A program made the translations under genes and the position numbers. From assembly GCA_030655215.1 (NCBI GenBank), contig JAURVZ010000035.1:1-64000 (forward strand): a stretch of 64,000 nt of DNA. Direction: 5' to 3'. Source of the DNA: Pseudolabrys sp. (lineage in GTDB: Bacteria; Pseudomonadota; Alphaproteobacteria; Rhizobiales; Xanthobacteraceae). The notes below the pieces were generated by a model that was not told the DNA's origin, made no database searches, and saw only the letters and a program-made list of their open reading frames with translations. This document shows positions 34,436-42,954 of the stretch, one piece after another. Positions within the stretch are counted from its first letter, which is position 1. Every line of letters starts with the position of its first letter.

Positions 34436-35437
34436 TCAACTCCTCGGCTTGCCGTCGATCTTCGGCAACTCGCCCGCACTCGCTGCCTTGGGCTGCGCGC
34501 TGGCACGGTTGGCGAGTTCGACCGTCAGCCGCTCGGCTGACTCCGGCGTCATCTGCGCCAGAATTTCAGACATGGTGCGCGGCTTCAGCGTCGTCGCCAC
34601 CTCGGCCAGCACCCGCATATCGAGACGATCGAAAATGCGCGCCGCCTCTTTCGGCTTCATGTTCTCATACATGGCGACGATACCCTTGAAGCGCTGCGCG
34701 TCGGCCTCTTCGCGCGCGCCGCTCGCTACCTTGATGCGGTTCTCAATCTCTTTCAGCTCGTTGACCTTGGCCTCAAGCCGCATCTCGGCGGCCTTCAGCA
34801 GGCTCTCGCGCATTTCCAGTTCTTTGCCGCGGTCATCCAGTTCCTGGCGGCGGTCCTGCAAGCGGCCGAGAATCGCGCGCTCGCCCGGCGAATTGATCTT
34901 GCCCTGCTGCGCCATCGGCTGCTCGTCATTGCCGACCTGAAGCTTGGTCGGCGCCGGCGGCTTGTTGCTGGCCTTGAGCGGCGGGTCCGGCGTCGGGGCG
35001 GGCTCGGCGCCCTCTTTCTTCGGCGCCGGGGCGGCGGATGAATTGGTCACATCATTGCTGGCTGCGGCACGCGCCGCCGCATTGGCGGCATTGACAGCGG
35101 CAGTGGCCGCAGCACCCGTCGCCGGCTTGTTGCCGACGGAGCCGGTGACGTCCCCGTCGGACTTGCCCTGGCCGTTGTAACGAAACATCTCCTGCGCCCA
35201 TGGCGCATTGTTGGAGATTTTGTCGGAAGCGGCCTGGTCGGCAAAGGTGATCTTGGGAAATTCCGGCACGCTGTTCGGATCGGTCACCGTCATGTCGGTC
35301 AGATGCCGGCCTTGCAGACGGTCCGACAAGGTGTAGCCGCCATCGAAGACGATGCCGGACACTTTGAGGCCGAGCAGGCAGATCGACGCCAGCAGCACGA
35401 TCGGGATCAATCGAAATTCGCGCGCCATGCGCATCAT
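34436..35437 (-). CDS. motE: MotE-like flagellar motor chaperone
   Basis: A 333-residue exported or membrane-anchored protein with an N-terminal span (LIPIVLLASICLLGLKVSG), a disordered Ala/Pro-rich section (about 100-165), a coiled coil (GRLQDRRQELDDRGKELEMRE onward) and a C-terminal MgtE-N-like domain (FKGIVAMYENMKPKEAARIFDRLDMRVLAEVATTLKPRTMSEIL). This is the COG3334/MotE layout, which in Rhizobium folds the periplasmic motor protein MotC. MotC itself is not in the window. The start overlaps the stop of the DUF6468 gene (ATGA). Confidence 0.85.
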   Translation of the reverse strand: MMRMAREFRLIPIVLLASICLLGLKVSGIVFDGGYTLSDRLQGRHLTDMTVTDPNSVPEFPKITFADQAASDKISNNAPWAQEMFRYNGQGKSDGDVTGSVGNKPATGAAATAAVNAANAAARAAASNDVTNSSAAPAPKKEGAEPAPTPDPPLKASNKPPAPTKLQVGNDEQPMAQQGKINSPGERAILGRLQDRRQELDDRGKELEMRESLLKAAEMRLEAKVNELKEIENRIKVASGAREEADAQRFKGIVAMYENMKPKEAARIFDRLDMRVLAEVATTLKPRTMSEILAQMTPESAERLTVELANRASAQPKAASAGELPKIDGKPRS

Positions 35438-35856
35438 GCGGCAAGTCCGTTCAGGCGCGCGCGCGAGCGCTCGGCAAAGGCCTGCGCCGCGGCGGCAACC
35501 GATTGCGCATCCGGCACCTTCGGCTCTTCGGCAATCTTGCCGGCGCCGGTGATGCGGATCAGCTTGCCGAGCAGTTGTTCACCGGCCAGCAGCTGCCGGT
35601 CGAATTCGGCCGTGACGATTTCACTGCGCGACAGCCGCTCGTTCAGAACCTGCTCGCCTTCGCGCATCGTCGACTTCAAGCCGCCAATCGCCCGCTCGGC
35701 AATCTGTGTCGCGGTGATCAATTCGGAGATGGTGGCGCGCAGCGATTGTTCGTCGGCCTTGAGCAGACGCAGCTGCTTGTTGAGCCGGACACAATAAAGA
35801 ATGGTCATGAGCAGCAGGACCGACACCATGCTCTCGATCAGGAATCCGTAGCTCAC
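35434..35856 (-). CDS. DUF6468 family protein in the fliL-fliM operon
   Basis: A 140-residue protein with one N-terminal membrane span (FLIESMVSVLLLMTILYCVRL) and a long helical cytoplasmic or periplasmic part (SLRATISELITATQIAERAIGGLK, FDRQLLAGEQLLGKLIRI). This is the DUF6468 pattern, a protein found almost only in alphaproteobacterial flagellar operons between fliM and motE. It overlaps both neighbours by four bases, so translation is coupled. Its exact job is unknown. Confidence 0.85.
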   Translation of the reverse strand: MSYGFLIESMVSVLLLMTILYCVRLNKQLRLLKADEQSLRATISELITATQIAERAIGGLKSTMREGEQVLNERLSRSEIVTAEFDRQLLAGEQLLGKLIRITGAGKIAEEPKVPDAQSVAAAAQAFAERSRARLNGLAA

Positions 35857-37055
35857 TGAACCTCCAACCGGCTGCTGGGCTCGTCCGCCTTCTCAAACAT
35901 GGCGAATGTCGTCCGTGGCTTGCGTAAATTTCTGTTGACCCGAACCGCGACGCGGTCGCCGACCCGGCCCATGCGGCCTTCGGTCAGCGTGACGTCGCCG
36001 CAACGCACCGTCACCGGCGCATCGGCTTTCAATTCCAGCATCAGGGTGTCGCCGACCTTGAGGTTCATCATCTGCCGCAGCGGCAGGCGCTGTTCATACA
36101 GCACGGCGTCGACGCCGACCTGCGCCTGGCCGATCTCGGTCGCAAGATGGCCTTCCCAGATCTGGTCACGACCGAACTTCTCGCCCATGAACATCTGCAG
36201 CAGCGTGGCGCGGATCGGTTCGATAGTCGCGTAAGGCAGCAGCAGTTCGATATTGCCGCCGCGATCTTCCATGTCGATGCGCAGGCGCACCAGAATGGCG
36301 GCGTTCGCGGGACGCGAAATGGCGGCAAAACGTGGATTGGTCTCGAGCCGGTCAATGTTGAACTTGACCGGCGACAGCGGCTTGAACGCCAGCTCGGCAT
36401 CGGCCAGCACGACCTCGATCATGCGCTTGACCAGGCTGGTCTCGATCGTCGTGTAGGGCCGGCCTTCGACACGCACCGTGCTCTGGCCGCGGCGGCCGCC
36501 GAGCAGCACGTCGATGATCGAATAGATCAGGCTGGAATTGACGGTAGCGAGGCCGAAATTGTCCCACTCTTCCGCCTTGAACACGGCGAGGATCGCCGGT
36601 AGCGGGATCGAGTTGAGATAATCGCCGAAGCGCACCGAGGTAATGCGGTCGAGCGACACTTCGACATTGTCCGAGGTGAAATTGCGCAAGCTCGTCGTCA
36701 TCAACCGCACCAGGCGGTCGAAGACGATTTCGAGCATCGGCAAACGCTCGTAAGACACCATCGCCGAGTCGATGATGGCGCGAATGCCGGAATTGTCGTT
36801 GAGCGTCACATCGGCCGATGAGAAGCCGAGCAGGCTGTCGATTTCTTCCTGGTTGAGGATGCGCTCGGCGCCGCCTTTGTTCGACTGGAAGTTGGTCGTG
36901 TCGTCGACCATTGCCGCCCATTGCGCCGCGGCCTGATCGGCGCTGGCGGCAGGCTGCTCGGCGGCATCCGTCGCCGGCGCGCCGGTTTCCGATTCAAGCG
37001 CAACGCCCCACTCGGCGGCCAGTGCGTCCTGATCGATCTGGTCTTTTTGCGCCAT
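35853..37055 (-). CDS. fliM: Flagellar motor switch protein FliM
   Basis: FliM, the C-ring protein that binds phospho-CheY and sets rotation direction. The 400 residues include an acidic/Ala-rich N-terminal part, the segment LNQEEIDSLLGF, the middle CheC-like domain (MVSYERLPMLEIVFDRLVRLMTTSLRNF to LLPYATIEPIR) and a C-terminal FliN-like SpoA domain (MMNLKVGDTLMLELKADAPVTVRCGDVTLTEGRMGRVGDRVAVRV). The N-terminus is longer than in E. coli. The start of the gene is 63 bp after fliL. Confidence 0.95.
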   Translation of the reverse strand: MAQKDQIDQDALAAEWGVALESETGAPATDAAEQPAASADQAAAQWAAMVDDTTNFQSNKGGAERILNQEEIDSLLGFSSADVTLNDNSGIRAIIDSAMVSYERLPMLEIVFDRLVRLMTTSLRNFTSDNVEVSLDRITSVRFGDYLNSIPLPAILAVFKAEEWDNFGLATVNSSLIYSIIDVLLGGRRGQSTVRVEGRPYTTIETSLVKRMIEVVLADAELAFKPLSPVKFNIDRLETNPRFAAISRPANAAILVRLRIDMEDRGGNIELLLPYATIEPIRATLLQMFMGEKFGRDQIWEGHLATEIGQAQVGVDAVLYEQRLPLRQMMNLKVGDTLMLELKADAPVTVRCGDVTLTEGRMGRVGDRVAVRVNRNLRKPRTTFAMFEKADEPSSRLEVQ

Positions 37056-37118
37056 GAGCTTTAGGTCTTGGTCTCTGTGGTCTTCTAGCGTTGCCGTCTT
37101 GCGATCGAACCGTTCGCG

Positions 37119-37622
37119 CTACTGGACGACGATTTCCTTGAACAGCACCGCGGTGATCTTGTTCGGCGCGACCGCGACATTGACGCGGCGGGTCAGTTCT
37201 TCCTTCAGCCGGTACAGGCCGGCCGAGCCGTCGAGATCGGTGGCGCGCAATTCGCGCAGGTAAGTCTGGAACGCGTCCATGACGCGCGGCATCAGCGGCT
37301 GGATCTGCGCGACCAGCAGCGGGTCCGGCAGTTCGAGCACGATCTTCACCTTGAGATATTGGGTGCGGTCGCCGCCGGAGTTGGCGAGATTGACCAGCAC
37401 GTCCGGCAGATCGACGAAGGTCGCCGGCTTGACGACATTGGCCTTCACCTCTTCCGGCTTCGGCTTGGCGAACAGCTTGTAGCCGCCGAAACCGCCGCCG
37501 CCGATCACCAGCACGCCGGCCAGCGCCATGATCATCAGCTTCTTGGATGGCAGCTTGCTCTTCGCGGCGGCTGCGCCCTCGGCCGCGTCATCCGCGTCGG
37601 TCTTCTTCGGTGCCTTGGCCAT
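37119..37622 (-). CDS. fliL: Flagellar basal body-associated protein FliL
   Basis: FliL, 167 residues, a single-span membrane protein that rings the stator and raises motor torque. A Lys/Ala-rich cytoplasmic N-terminus precedes the span (KLMIMALAGVLVIGGGGFGGYKLF), followed by the periplasmic domain with LKVKIVLELPDPLLVAQIQPLMPRVMDAFQTYLRELRATDLDGSAGLYRLKEELTRRVN. It is first in the operon fliL-fliM-DUF6468-motE. A CtrA-like box is 107-125 bp upstream. Confidence 0.96.
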   Translation of the reverse strand: MAKAPKKTDADDAAEGAAAAKSKLPSKKLMIMALAGVLVIGGGGFGGYKLFAKPKPEEVKANVVKPATFVDLPDVLVNLANSGGDRTQYLKVKIVLELPDPLLVAQIQPLMPRVMDAFQTYLRELRATDLDGSAGLYRLKEELTRRVNVAVAPNKITAVLFKEIVVQ

Positions 37623-37728
37623 TCAGAACCCCACTTCGCATCTCTCGCGGGAGGCCTTAAACGGCGTGCCCCACTTGAATTCCGGCGGTCACACGACGAT
37701 CGCGCCCCAGAATTGACCGTAGGTTCGT

Positions 37729-37747
37729 ATGGTTAACAGAAACTTTA
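37729..37747 (-). promoter_or_regulatory. CtrA-like box upstream of fliL
   Basis: On the minus strand TAAA-GTTTCTG-TTAACCAT; the right half is the full TTAACCAT octamer, the left half is degenerate (a TTAA is present with N8 spacing). It lies 107 bp upstream of fliL in the 366-bp region shared with flgF. fliLM is a class II CtrA target in Caulobacter. Confidence 0.5.
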
Positions 37748-37861
37748 AATCGGGTTCCAACCGGCACTTTTTGCCGGTCTGACCCGGCAAGAAGCGTGTT
37801 CTTGCCGGGCCTGCTTAACCCTGATTTTCACCTAACAAATTGATATACATGAACAAAATCA

Positions 37862-37880
37862 CTTGGCACGGCGGGTGCAA
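37862..37880 (+). promoter_or_regulatory. Sigma-54 promoter of the flgF operon
   Basis: TGGCACGGCGGGTGCA has the -24 GG (37865-37866) and -12 GC (37877-37878) separated by exactly ten bases. It fits TGGCACG-N4-TTGC with one change in the -12 element. The flgF start is 111 bp downstream. Confidence 0.75.
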
Positions 37881-37988
37881 TACTTAACGCGTGCCGCCGG
37901 CCTGGGAGGGTTTGGCGGCAGAGATATCCGGTTCGGTTTTGCCTCGGGAGCGGCGATTCCAGACCGGCGGTTCAAGGGGAGATACGCG

Positions 37989-38756
37989 ATGCAGAATACG
38001 CTGCTCGTCGGACTGTCACGTCAGGTCGCGCTCGGCCGCGAACTCGACGTGGTTGCCAACAATATCGCCAACATCAACACCTCCGGCTTCAAGGCCAATG
38101 GTGCGGTGTTCGAGGAATTCATCGGCCGCACCGCGCGCCAGGGAAACCTGTCGCAGCGCGATGCCAAGGTCTCGTTCGTGCGCGACCGCGCCACCTGGCT
38201 CGACATGACCCAGGGCACCATGGACCGCACCGGCAACCCGCTCGACGTCGCCGTCGATGGCAAGGGCTTCATCGCCGTGCAAAGCCCGCGCGGCGAGCGC
38301 TACACCCGCAACGGCGCCTTCCAGATCAACAATGCCGGCGAGCTGGTCACCAGCGAAGGCTTCCAGGTGCTCGGCGAGAACGGCCCGATCAAGCTGCAGC
38401 CGACCGACAAGGACATCAGCATCAGCGCCGACGGCACGATCAGCGTCCGTGAAGGCGCCAATGCCGCCGAAGAATCGCAGCGCGGCAAGATCCGCCTCGT
38501 TGGCTTCGGCAATCCGGGCATGCTCGAGAAGGACGGCTCCAGCACCTTCCGCGCGCCGGAAGGCATTCAGCCGAACGCCGACACCACCTCGCGCCTGCAG
38601 CAGGGCACGATCGAAAAATCGAACGTCAAGTCGGTCATGGAAATGACCCGCATGATCGAAGTCACCCGCGCTTACACATCGGTTGCAACCATGCTGTCGC
38701 AGCAGTCGGACATGCACCGCTCGGCGATCGAGAAGCTCGCCGAAGTGCCGAACTAA
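37989..38756 (+). CDS. flgF: Flagellar basal-body rod protein FlgF
   Basis: FlgF, a proximal rod protein of 255 residues. The start is set by AGGGGAGA ahead of ATG 37989; the frame is open upstream but without rod-protein sequence. The N-terminal signature LVGLSRQVALGRELDVVANNIANINTSGFKANG and the C-terminal helix MEMTRMIEVTRAYTSVATMLSQQSDMHRSAIEKL are typical. First gene of flgF-flgG-flgA-flgH behind a sigma-54 promoter, so late in the assembly hierarchy (class III by Caulobacter analogy). Confidence 0.95.
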   Translation: MQNTLLVGLSRQVALGRELDVVANNIANINTSGFKANGAVFEEFIGRTARQGNLSQRDAKVSFVRDRATWLDMTQGTMDRTGNPLDVAVDGKGFIAVQSPRGERYTRNGAFQINNAGELVTSEGFQVLGENGPIKLQPTDKDISISADGTISVREGANAAEESQRGKIRLVGFGNPGMLEKDGSSTFRAPEGIQPNADTTSRLQQGTIEKSNVKSVMEMTRMIEVTRAYTSVATMLSQQSDMHRSAIEKLAEVPN

Positions 38757-38774
38757 CCGGCAGGAGAACGAACG

Positions 38775-39563
38775 ATGCGTGCTCTACATACAGCAGCGAC
38801 CGGTATGGCGGCCCAGGAACTCAACGTCCAGGTCATCTCCAACAACATCGCCAACATGCGCACCACTGGCTACAAGCGCCAGCGCGCCGAATTCCAGGAC
38901 TTGCTGTACGAGCATGTCAGCCGCGTCGGCACGCAGACCTCGCAGCAGGGCAACATGTTGCCGGCCGGCGTCGAGCTCGGCTCCGGCGTCAAGTCGGTGG
39001 CCACGCCGAGGATCATGACGCAAGGCGGCCTCGCCGCTTCCGGCAAGGATTACGACGTCGCCATTCGCGGCGAAGGCTTCTTCAAGGTCACCATGCCAGA
39101 CGGCCGCACCGCTTACACCCGCGACGGCTCGTTCGAACTCGACGCGCAAGGCCGCCTGGTCACCGCGCATGGCAATCTCATTCAGCCCGGCATCACCATT
39201 CCGCAGAACGCCACCTCGGTGACGATCAATGCGCAGGGCCAGGTCTCGGCGCAACTGCCCGGCTCGACCGCAACATCGCAACTCGGCCAGATCGAACTCG
39301 CCCGCTTCGTCAACAAGTCGGGCCTGACCGGCGCCGGCGACAATCTGTACTACGAAACGCCGGCCTCCGGCGCGCCGCAGAACGGCACACCGCAGTCGGA
39401 AGGCATGGGCGATCTCATGCAGGGCAATCTTGAACAGGCCAATGTCGAAGCGGTCAGCGAAATCTCCGATCTGATCGCCGCGCAGCGCGCTTACGAAATG
39501 AACGCCAAAGTCATCACCGCGGCCGACCAGATGCTGTCCGCCACTTCCAACCTGATGCGCTGA
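38775..39563 (+). CDS. flgG: Flagellar distal rod protein FlgG
   Basis: FlgG, 262 residues, forms the distal rod. The start MRALHTAATGMAAQELNVQVISNNIANMRTTGYK and the end NVEAVSEISDLIAAQRAYEMNAKVITAADQMLSATSNLMR are nearly invariant in the family. AGGAGAACGAACG is the ribosome-binding site. It follows flgF by 18 bp. Confidence 0.97.
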   Translation: MRALHTAATGMAAQELNVQVISNNIANMRTTGYKRQRAEFQDLLYEHVSRVGTQTSQQGNMLPAGVELGSGVKSVATPRIMTQGGLAASGKDYDVAIRGEGFFKVTMPDGRTAYTRDGSFELDAQGRLVTAHGNLIQPGITIPQNATSVTINAQGQVSAQLPGSTATSQLGQIELARFVNKSGLTGAGDNLYYETPASGAPQNGTPQSEGMGDLMQGNLEQANVEAVSEISDLIAAQRAYEMNAKVITAADQMLSATSNLMR

Positions 39564-39572
39564 GGAATCACC

Positions 39573-40556
39573 ATGATCCGCACCATCGTCACCGCCGCCC
39601 TGCTCGCCGCCACCCTCGCCGTCCCGGCCTTTGCCGCCGACCGCCCGGTGCTGAAATCGGAAGCGCTCGTCACCGGCGGCGTCGTCCGCGTCGGCGACCT
39701 GATCGACAATGCCGGCTACATCGCCAATGTCGCGATCTTCCGCGCGCCCGATCTCGGCGCCACCGGCATCGTGCCGGCCGATGCGGTGGTTGAGGCCGTG
39801 CGCGCCCATGCTCTCGTCGGCCTCGACACCAACGGCCTCACCGAAGTCGTCGTCACCCGCGCCGCCCGCGAGATCCCGGTCGCCGATGTCGAAGCCGCTG
39901 TCGCCCGCTCGCTGTCGACCCGCTTCAATCTTGGCGAGCCGAAGGAAATCACCGTCCTGTTCGAACGCGATCCGCGGTCGGTCCAGGTCGAGCCGAACGC
40001 CAAGGGCGAGCCGCGCGTCGCCCGCATCGCTTATGACCCGCGCAGCGGCAAGTTCGACGCCGCGCTGGAAATTCCAACCGGCCCGACCGGCTTCAGCACC
40101 TTGCGCCTGTCCGGCAAGGCCGCCGTCACCGCCGATGTCGTGACCTTGTCGCGCGCTGTCGACCGCGGCGTCGTCATCAAGGCAACCGACATCGTTGTCG
40201 AGCGCCGCCCGCGCGCCGAAATCGGCCGCGAGATCGTCACCAGCCGCGAGCAGGTGATCGGCTTTGCCGCCAAGCAGAACCTGCGCCCCGGCCAGACCCT
40301 GCGCGCCGCCGACCTGATGAAGCCGGAAGCCGTGCAGCGCAACGAAACCGTCACGCTGATCTATGAAGTGCCCGGCATCTCGCTGAGCGTGCGCGGCAAG
40401 GCGGCCGAAGGCGGCGCCGAAGGCGACCTCATCTCCGTGCTCAATGAACAGTCCAAGCGCACCGTGCAAGGCACCATCGTCGGGCCCGGCCGCGTCGTCA
40501 TCTCGACCGGTGCGCCGCGGCTTGCTGCGAACCTGACGCCTGCTCAATCGAAATAA
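39573..40556 (+). CDS. flgA: Flagellar P-ring assembly chaperone FlgA
   Basis: FlgA, 327 residues, a periplasmic chaperone that helps FlgI form the P ring. A signal peptide (TIVTAALLAATLAVPAFAAD) is followed by an extended N-terminal region and the SAF-type C-terminal domain (DRGVVIKATDIVVERRPRAEI, REQVIGFAAKQNLRPGQTLRAADLMKPEAVQRNETVTLIYE). GAGGAATCACC provides the ribosome-binding site, 9 bp after flgG. The length is greater than enterobacterial FlgA (about 219), as usual in alphaproteobacteria. Confidence 0.93.
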   Translation: MIRTIVTAALLAATLAVPAFAADRPVLKSEALVTGGVVRVGDLIDNAGYIANVAIFRAPDLGATGIVPADAVVEAVRAHALVGLDTNGLTEVVVTRAAREIPVADVEAAVARSLSTRFNLGEPKEITVLFERDPRSVQVEPNAKGEPRVARIAYDPRSGKFDAALEIPTGPTGFSTLRLSGKAAVTADVVTLSRAVDRGVVIKATDIVVERRPRAEIGREIVTSREQVIGFAAKQNLRPGQTLRAADLMKPEAVQRNETVTLIYEVPGISLSVRGKAAEGGAEGDLISVLNEQSKRTVQGTIVGPGRVVISTGAPRLAANLTPAQSK

Positions 40557-40589
40557 CCGACCCAGTAACCCAGTAAACCGACCCATTCT

Positions 40590-41351
40590 GTGAAAGTAAC
40601 GCCGATGCAGATCATGACCTTTGCGCGCCGCGCGATCCTGGCGACAGCCGCAGCCTCCTTGCTGTCGGGCTGCGCCGCCTTCGACCGGCTGAAGAGCATT
40701 GGCGAACCGCCGGCACTGGCCGCGGTCGACAACCCGACCGCGCGCCCGGGCTACAAGCCGGTGCAGATGCCCATGCCGGCGGCGCAGCCTGCCTCGTACA
40801 ATCCGAATTCATTGTGGCGCAACGGATCGCGCGCCTTCTTCAAGGACCAGCGCGCGCATCAGGTCGGCGACATTCTGACGGTCAAGGTCAACATCACCGA
40901 CAAGGCCAACATCGCCAACGACACCAAGCGCAGCCGCGTCAACAGCGAGGACTCCGGCGTCGAGAACTTCTTCGGCAAGCAGAAGCTGCCGATCCTCAAC
41001 TCGGCGCTGCCGACCAAAATCTTCACCGCCGACTCGACGGCTTCGAGCGAAGGCAAGGGCTCGGTCGATCGCTCGGAAGCGTTGCTGACCAATGTCGCCG
41101 GCGTCGTCACGCAAGTGTTGCCGAACGGCAATCTGGTGATCGAGGGCCGTCAGGAAATCCGCGTCAACTTCGAAATCCGCGAACTCATCGTCGGCGGCGT
41201 CGTGCGCCCCGAGGATATCGAAAGCGACAACACGATCGATTCCAACAAGATCGCGCAGGCGCGCATCGCTTATGGCGGCCGCGGCCAGATCACCGATGTG
41301 CAACAGCCGCGCTATGGCCAGCAGGTGCTGGACGTGATCCTGCCGTTCTAG
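40590..41351 (+). CDS. flgH: Flagellar L-ring lipoprotein FlgH
   Basis: FlgH, the outer-membrane L-ring subunit, 253 residues from the GTG used here. The lipobox LLSGC follows a hydrophobic signal. Typical segments are SLWRNGSRAFFKDQRAHQVGDILTVKV and VLPNGNLVIEGRQEIRVNFEIRELIVGGVVRPEDI, ending VLDVILPF. ATGs at 40605 and 40614 are equally possible starts; none has a strong ribosome-binding site. It closes the flgF operon; a 9-bp hairpin follows at 41359. Confidence 0.95.
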   Translation: MKVTPMQIMTFARRAILATAAASLLSGCAAFDRLKSIGEPPALAAVDNPTARPGYKPVQMPMPAAQPASYNPNSLWRNGSRAFFKDQRAHQVGDILTVKVNITDKANIANDTKRSRVNSEDSGVENFFGKQKLPILNSALPTKIFTADSTASSEGKGSVDRSEALLTNVAGVVTQVLPNGNLVIEGRQEIRVNFEIRELIVGGVVRPEDIESDNTIDSNKIAQARIAYGGRGQITDVQQPRYGQQVLDVILPF

Positions 41352-41358
41352 GTTTTTG

Positions 41359-41385
41359 TCTCTCCCCAATCCCCGCGGGGAGAGA
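41359..41385 (+). terminator. Hairpin after flgH
   Basis: TCTCTCCCC-N9-GGGGAGAGA is a 9-bp stem starting 8 bp after the flgH stop. There is no T-tract after it, so it may be a stability element or part of a dispersed repeat rather than a true terminator. The region 41386-41788 holds fragments of dispersed repeats, including a GTGCGAGCG...GAGCCTCGAA...GGCGACGGC unit (about 41722-41764) also found at 50283-50326. Confidence 0.45.
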
Positions 41386-41788
41386 AGTTACCCTCTGGTT
41401 CAAACCTGAGGGTCGATCCATCCGGGCGACAGACCGGTTGGATCGGGTGACGGGCAGATGCCCTGCCCTCACCCACCGTTTTGGTTTGTGAGAATGAATG
41501 TGAGCCACATGTTTCTGAACAAGGACACGCTCTTCGTTTCGTAAATCGCATTAGCTCCCACGCCGTTATCGTCTCGCGAGCGACTAACGGCGTCCACGAC
41601 GCGGCCTTCAGTAGCTCCCCTGCTGAAGGCCGTGTTCGTTTGTGGTGTACCGTCGTCGCCGCAATTGCTTCGTCACAGCGAATCTTCTCACCCGTCACCC
41701 TGAGAGCCTGCCCTCGGGCTTGACCCGAGGGTGCGAGCGTAGCGAGCCTCGAACGGCGACGGCCCAACTCGGAAGGCCTCTCTCGGCC

Positions 41789-41884
41789 TCATCCTGAGGA
41801 GCGCCTTGCAAGGCGCGTCTCGAAGGATCGAGGCCGCCCCATCCTTCGAGACGCATTGCTTCGCGATGCTCCTCAGGATGAGGG
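41789..41884. repeat. Dispersed palindromic repeat, family B (copy 2)
   Basis: Nested palindrome with outer arms CATCCTGAGGAGC and GCTCCTCAGGATGAGG and inner arms CGTCTCGAAGGAT and ATCCTTCGAGACG. It matches the copies at 8371-8475 and 42743-42836. Right beside it, 41899-41943 carries another small palindrome (GTCATCCCCGCC ... GATGACGGG). Confidence 0.85.
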
Positions 41885-41980
41885 CGGCGTAGCCTCCGGT
41901 CATCCCCGCCAACGGGTCCGCGTAGCGCGGCCCGATGACGGGCTTCGGCGGTGATCCAGCACGATCGAAAAAGCCGACCC

Positions 41981-42009
41981 TTGACCCTCCGGTCTACCCA
42001 TTCCTATAT
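41981..42009 (+). promoter_or_regulatory. Promoter of the ParDE-like toxin-antitoxin operon
   Basis: TTGACC (41981-41986) and CTATAT (42004-42009) are spaced by 17 bp. The ATG of the antitoxin gene starts only seven bases after the -10, so the mRNA is predicted to be leaderless, as for higBA in this window. Confidence 0.6.
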
Positions 42010-42016
42010 TTCGTCC

Positions 42017-42334
42017 ATGAACGCCAAGGTCAAAATCGAAGTCGATGCCCAGACCGCAGACCTGCTGAAAGCGCGGGCTTCGGCGCGGGGCATGAGCATT
42101 GGCGATCTGGTCGCTGACCTCGTTGGCGACAACAATCTTCTGCCTCCCGAACTGGACGCGATGCGCCGCGCCGGTGAAGGCCCATGGGCGCCTGAAGTAC
42201 TCGCTGAAGACCAACTGCGACTCGAAGAATTCAATCGCACTGGCGAAGGCGTCCCATGGGATGAAGTGAAAGCGTGGATGCAAAGTTGGGGCACCCCCGG
42301 CGAATTGCCTCAACCAAAATCTCGTAAGCTGTGA
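42017..42334 (+). CDS. Antitoxin, ribbon-helix-helix type, of a ParDE-like pair
   Basis: A 105-residue protein. The first 45 residues (MNAKVKIEVDAQTADLLKARASARGMSIGDLVADLV) resemble a ribbon-helix-helix DNA-binding domain. The rest is acidic and helical (APEVLAEDQLRLEEFNRTGEGVPWDEVKAWMQSW), as in antitoxins that wrap the toxin. The toxin gene follows with a four-base overlap. No ribosome-binding site stands before the ATG, consistent with the predicted leaderless start. Family assignment rests on context and profile. Confidence 0.8.
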   Translation: MNAKVKIEVDAQTADLLKARASARGMSIGDLVADLVGDNNLLPPELDAMRRAGEGPWAPEVLAEDQLRLEEFNRTGEGVPWDEVKAWMQSWGTPGELPQPKSRKL

Positions 42335-42618
42335 AACTTGTTATCTCGCATGCCGCAGCCGCCGATCTCGAGCGGCTGCGTTTGTTTTTGGTCGGCAAGA
42401 ATGCAGAGGCGACGCAACGGGCCATTGCCGGCCTGGTCGGGGCAATCAACTCGCTGACGGCACTTCCGGATCGCGGCCGACCATCAGGTGTTGCGGGCTT
42501 GCGTGATCTGATCGTGCCATTTGGCAAATCAGCTTATGTCGTACGATTTGAACACAACTCGGCGAAGCAAGAGATTATCGTTATGCGCATCTGGCATGGG
42601 CGAGAGGTTCGGAAGTAG
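42331..42618 (+). CDS. ParE/RelE-superfamily toxin
   Basis: A 95-residue toxin beginning at GTG overlapping the antitoxin stop (GTGA). The fold marks are ISHAAAADLERLRLFLVGKNAEATQRAIAGLVGAINSL, LPDRGRPSGVAGLRDLIVPFGKSAYVVRF and the end IVMRIWHGREVR, which is typical for ParE-like proteins. ParE members poison gyrase and RelE members cleave mRNA; the sequence alone does not decide. The pair sits between flgH and dksA in a repeat-rich stretch. Confidence 0.88.
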   Translation: MKLVISHAAAADLERLRLFLVGKNAEATQRAIAGLVGAINSLTALPDRGRPSGVAGLRDLIVPFGKSAYVVRFEHNSAKQEIIVMRIWHGREVRK

Positions 42619-42742
42619 CTTGCCGGGCCGTCTCCCTTCGAGGCTCGGCCCATAGCACGTCGAAAACGCGTGTGAACGCGCTTATGGGCCTCGCACCTCA
42701 GGGTGACGGTCCCTCACCGTCATGCCCGGTCTCTCTCCCGGC

Positions 42743-42836
42743 ATCATCCTGAGGAACGTTGCGCAGCAACGCGTCTCGAAGGATCGAGGCCGCCCATCCT
42801 TCGAGACGGCGCTGGCGCGCCGCCTCAGGACGAGGC
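42743..42836. repeat. Dispersed palindromic repeat, family B (copy 3)
   Basis: Third copy of the nested palindrome: outer CATCCTGAGGAACG and CGCCTCAGGACGAGG, inner GTCTCGAAGGAT and ATCCTTCGAGAC. It abuts a half copy of family C (42718-42745), giving a patchwork of repeat ends between the toxin gene and the structured element. Confidence 0.8.
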
Positions 42837-42954
42837 GGCTATCGCCATCCCCTTGACTCCACTACGGAATAAAAATCTAAAACAAATTATTGACAATGAT
42901 CCTATATAGCCTTATGTAAACACCCATCCCGTCCCATCTAGCGAGGGGCGTTTG

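Noticed and set aside
38784-40586. Minus-strand open frame of 600 codons opposite flgG and flgA
   Set aside because: It mirrors two well-identified flagellar genes and has Asp/Gly/Arg-rich shadow composition.
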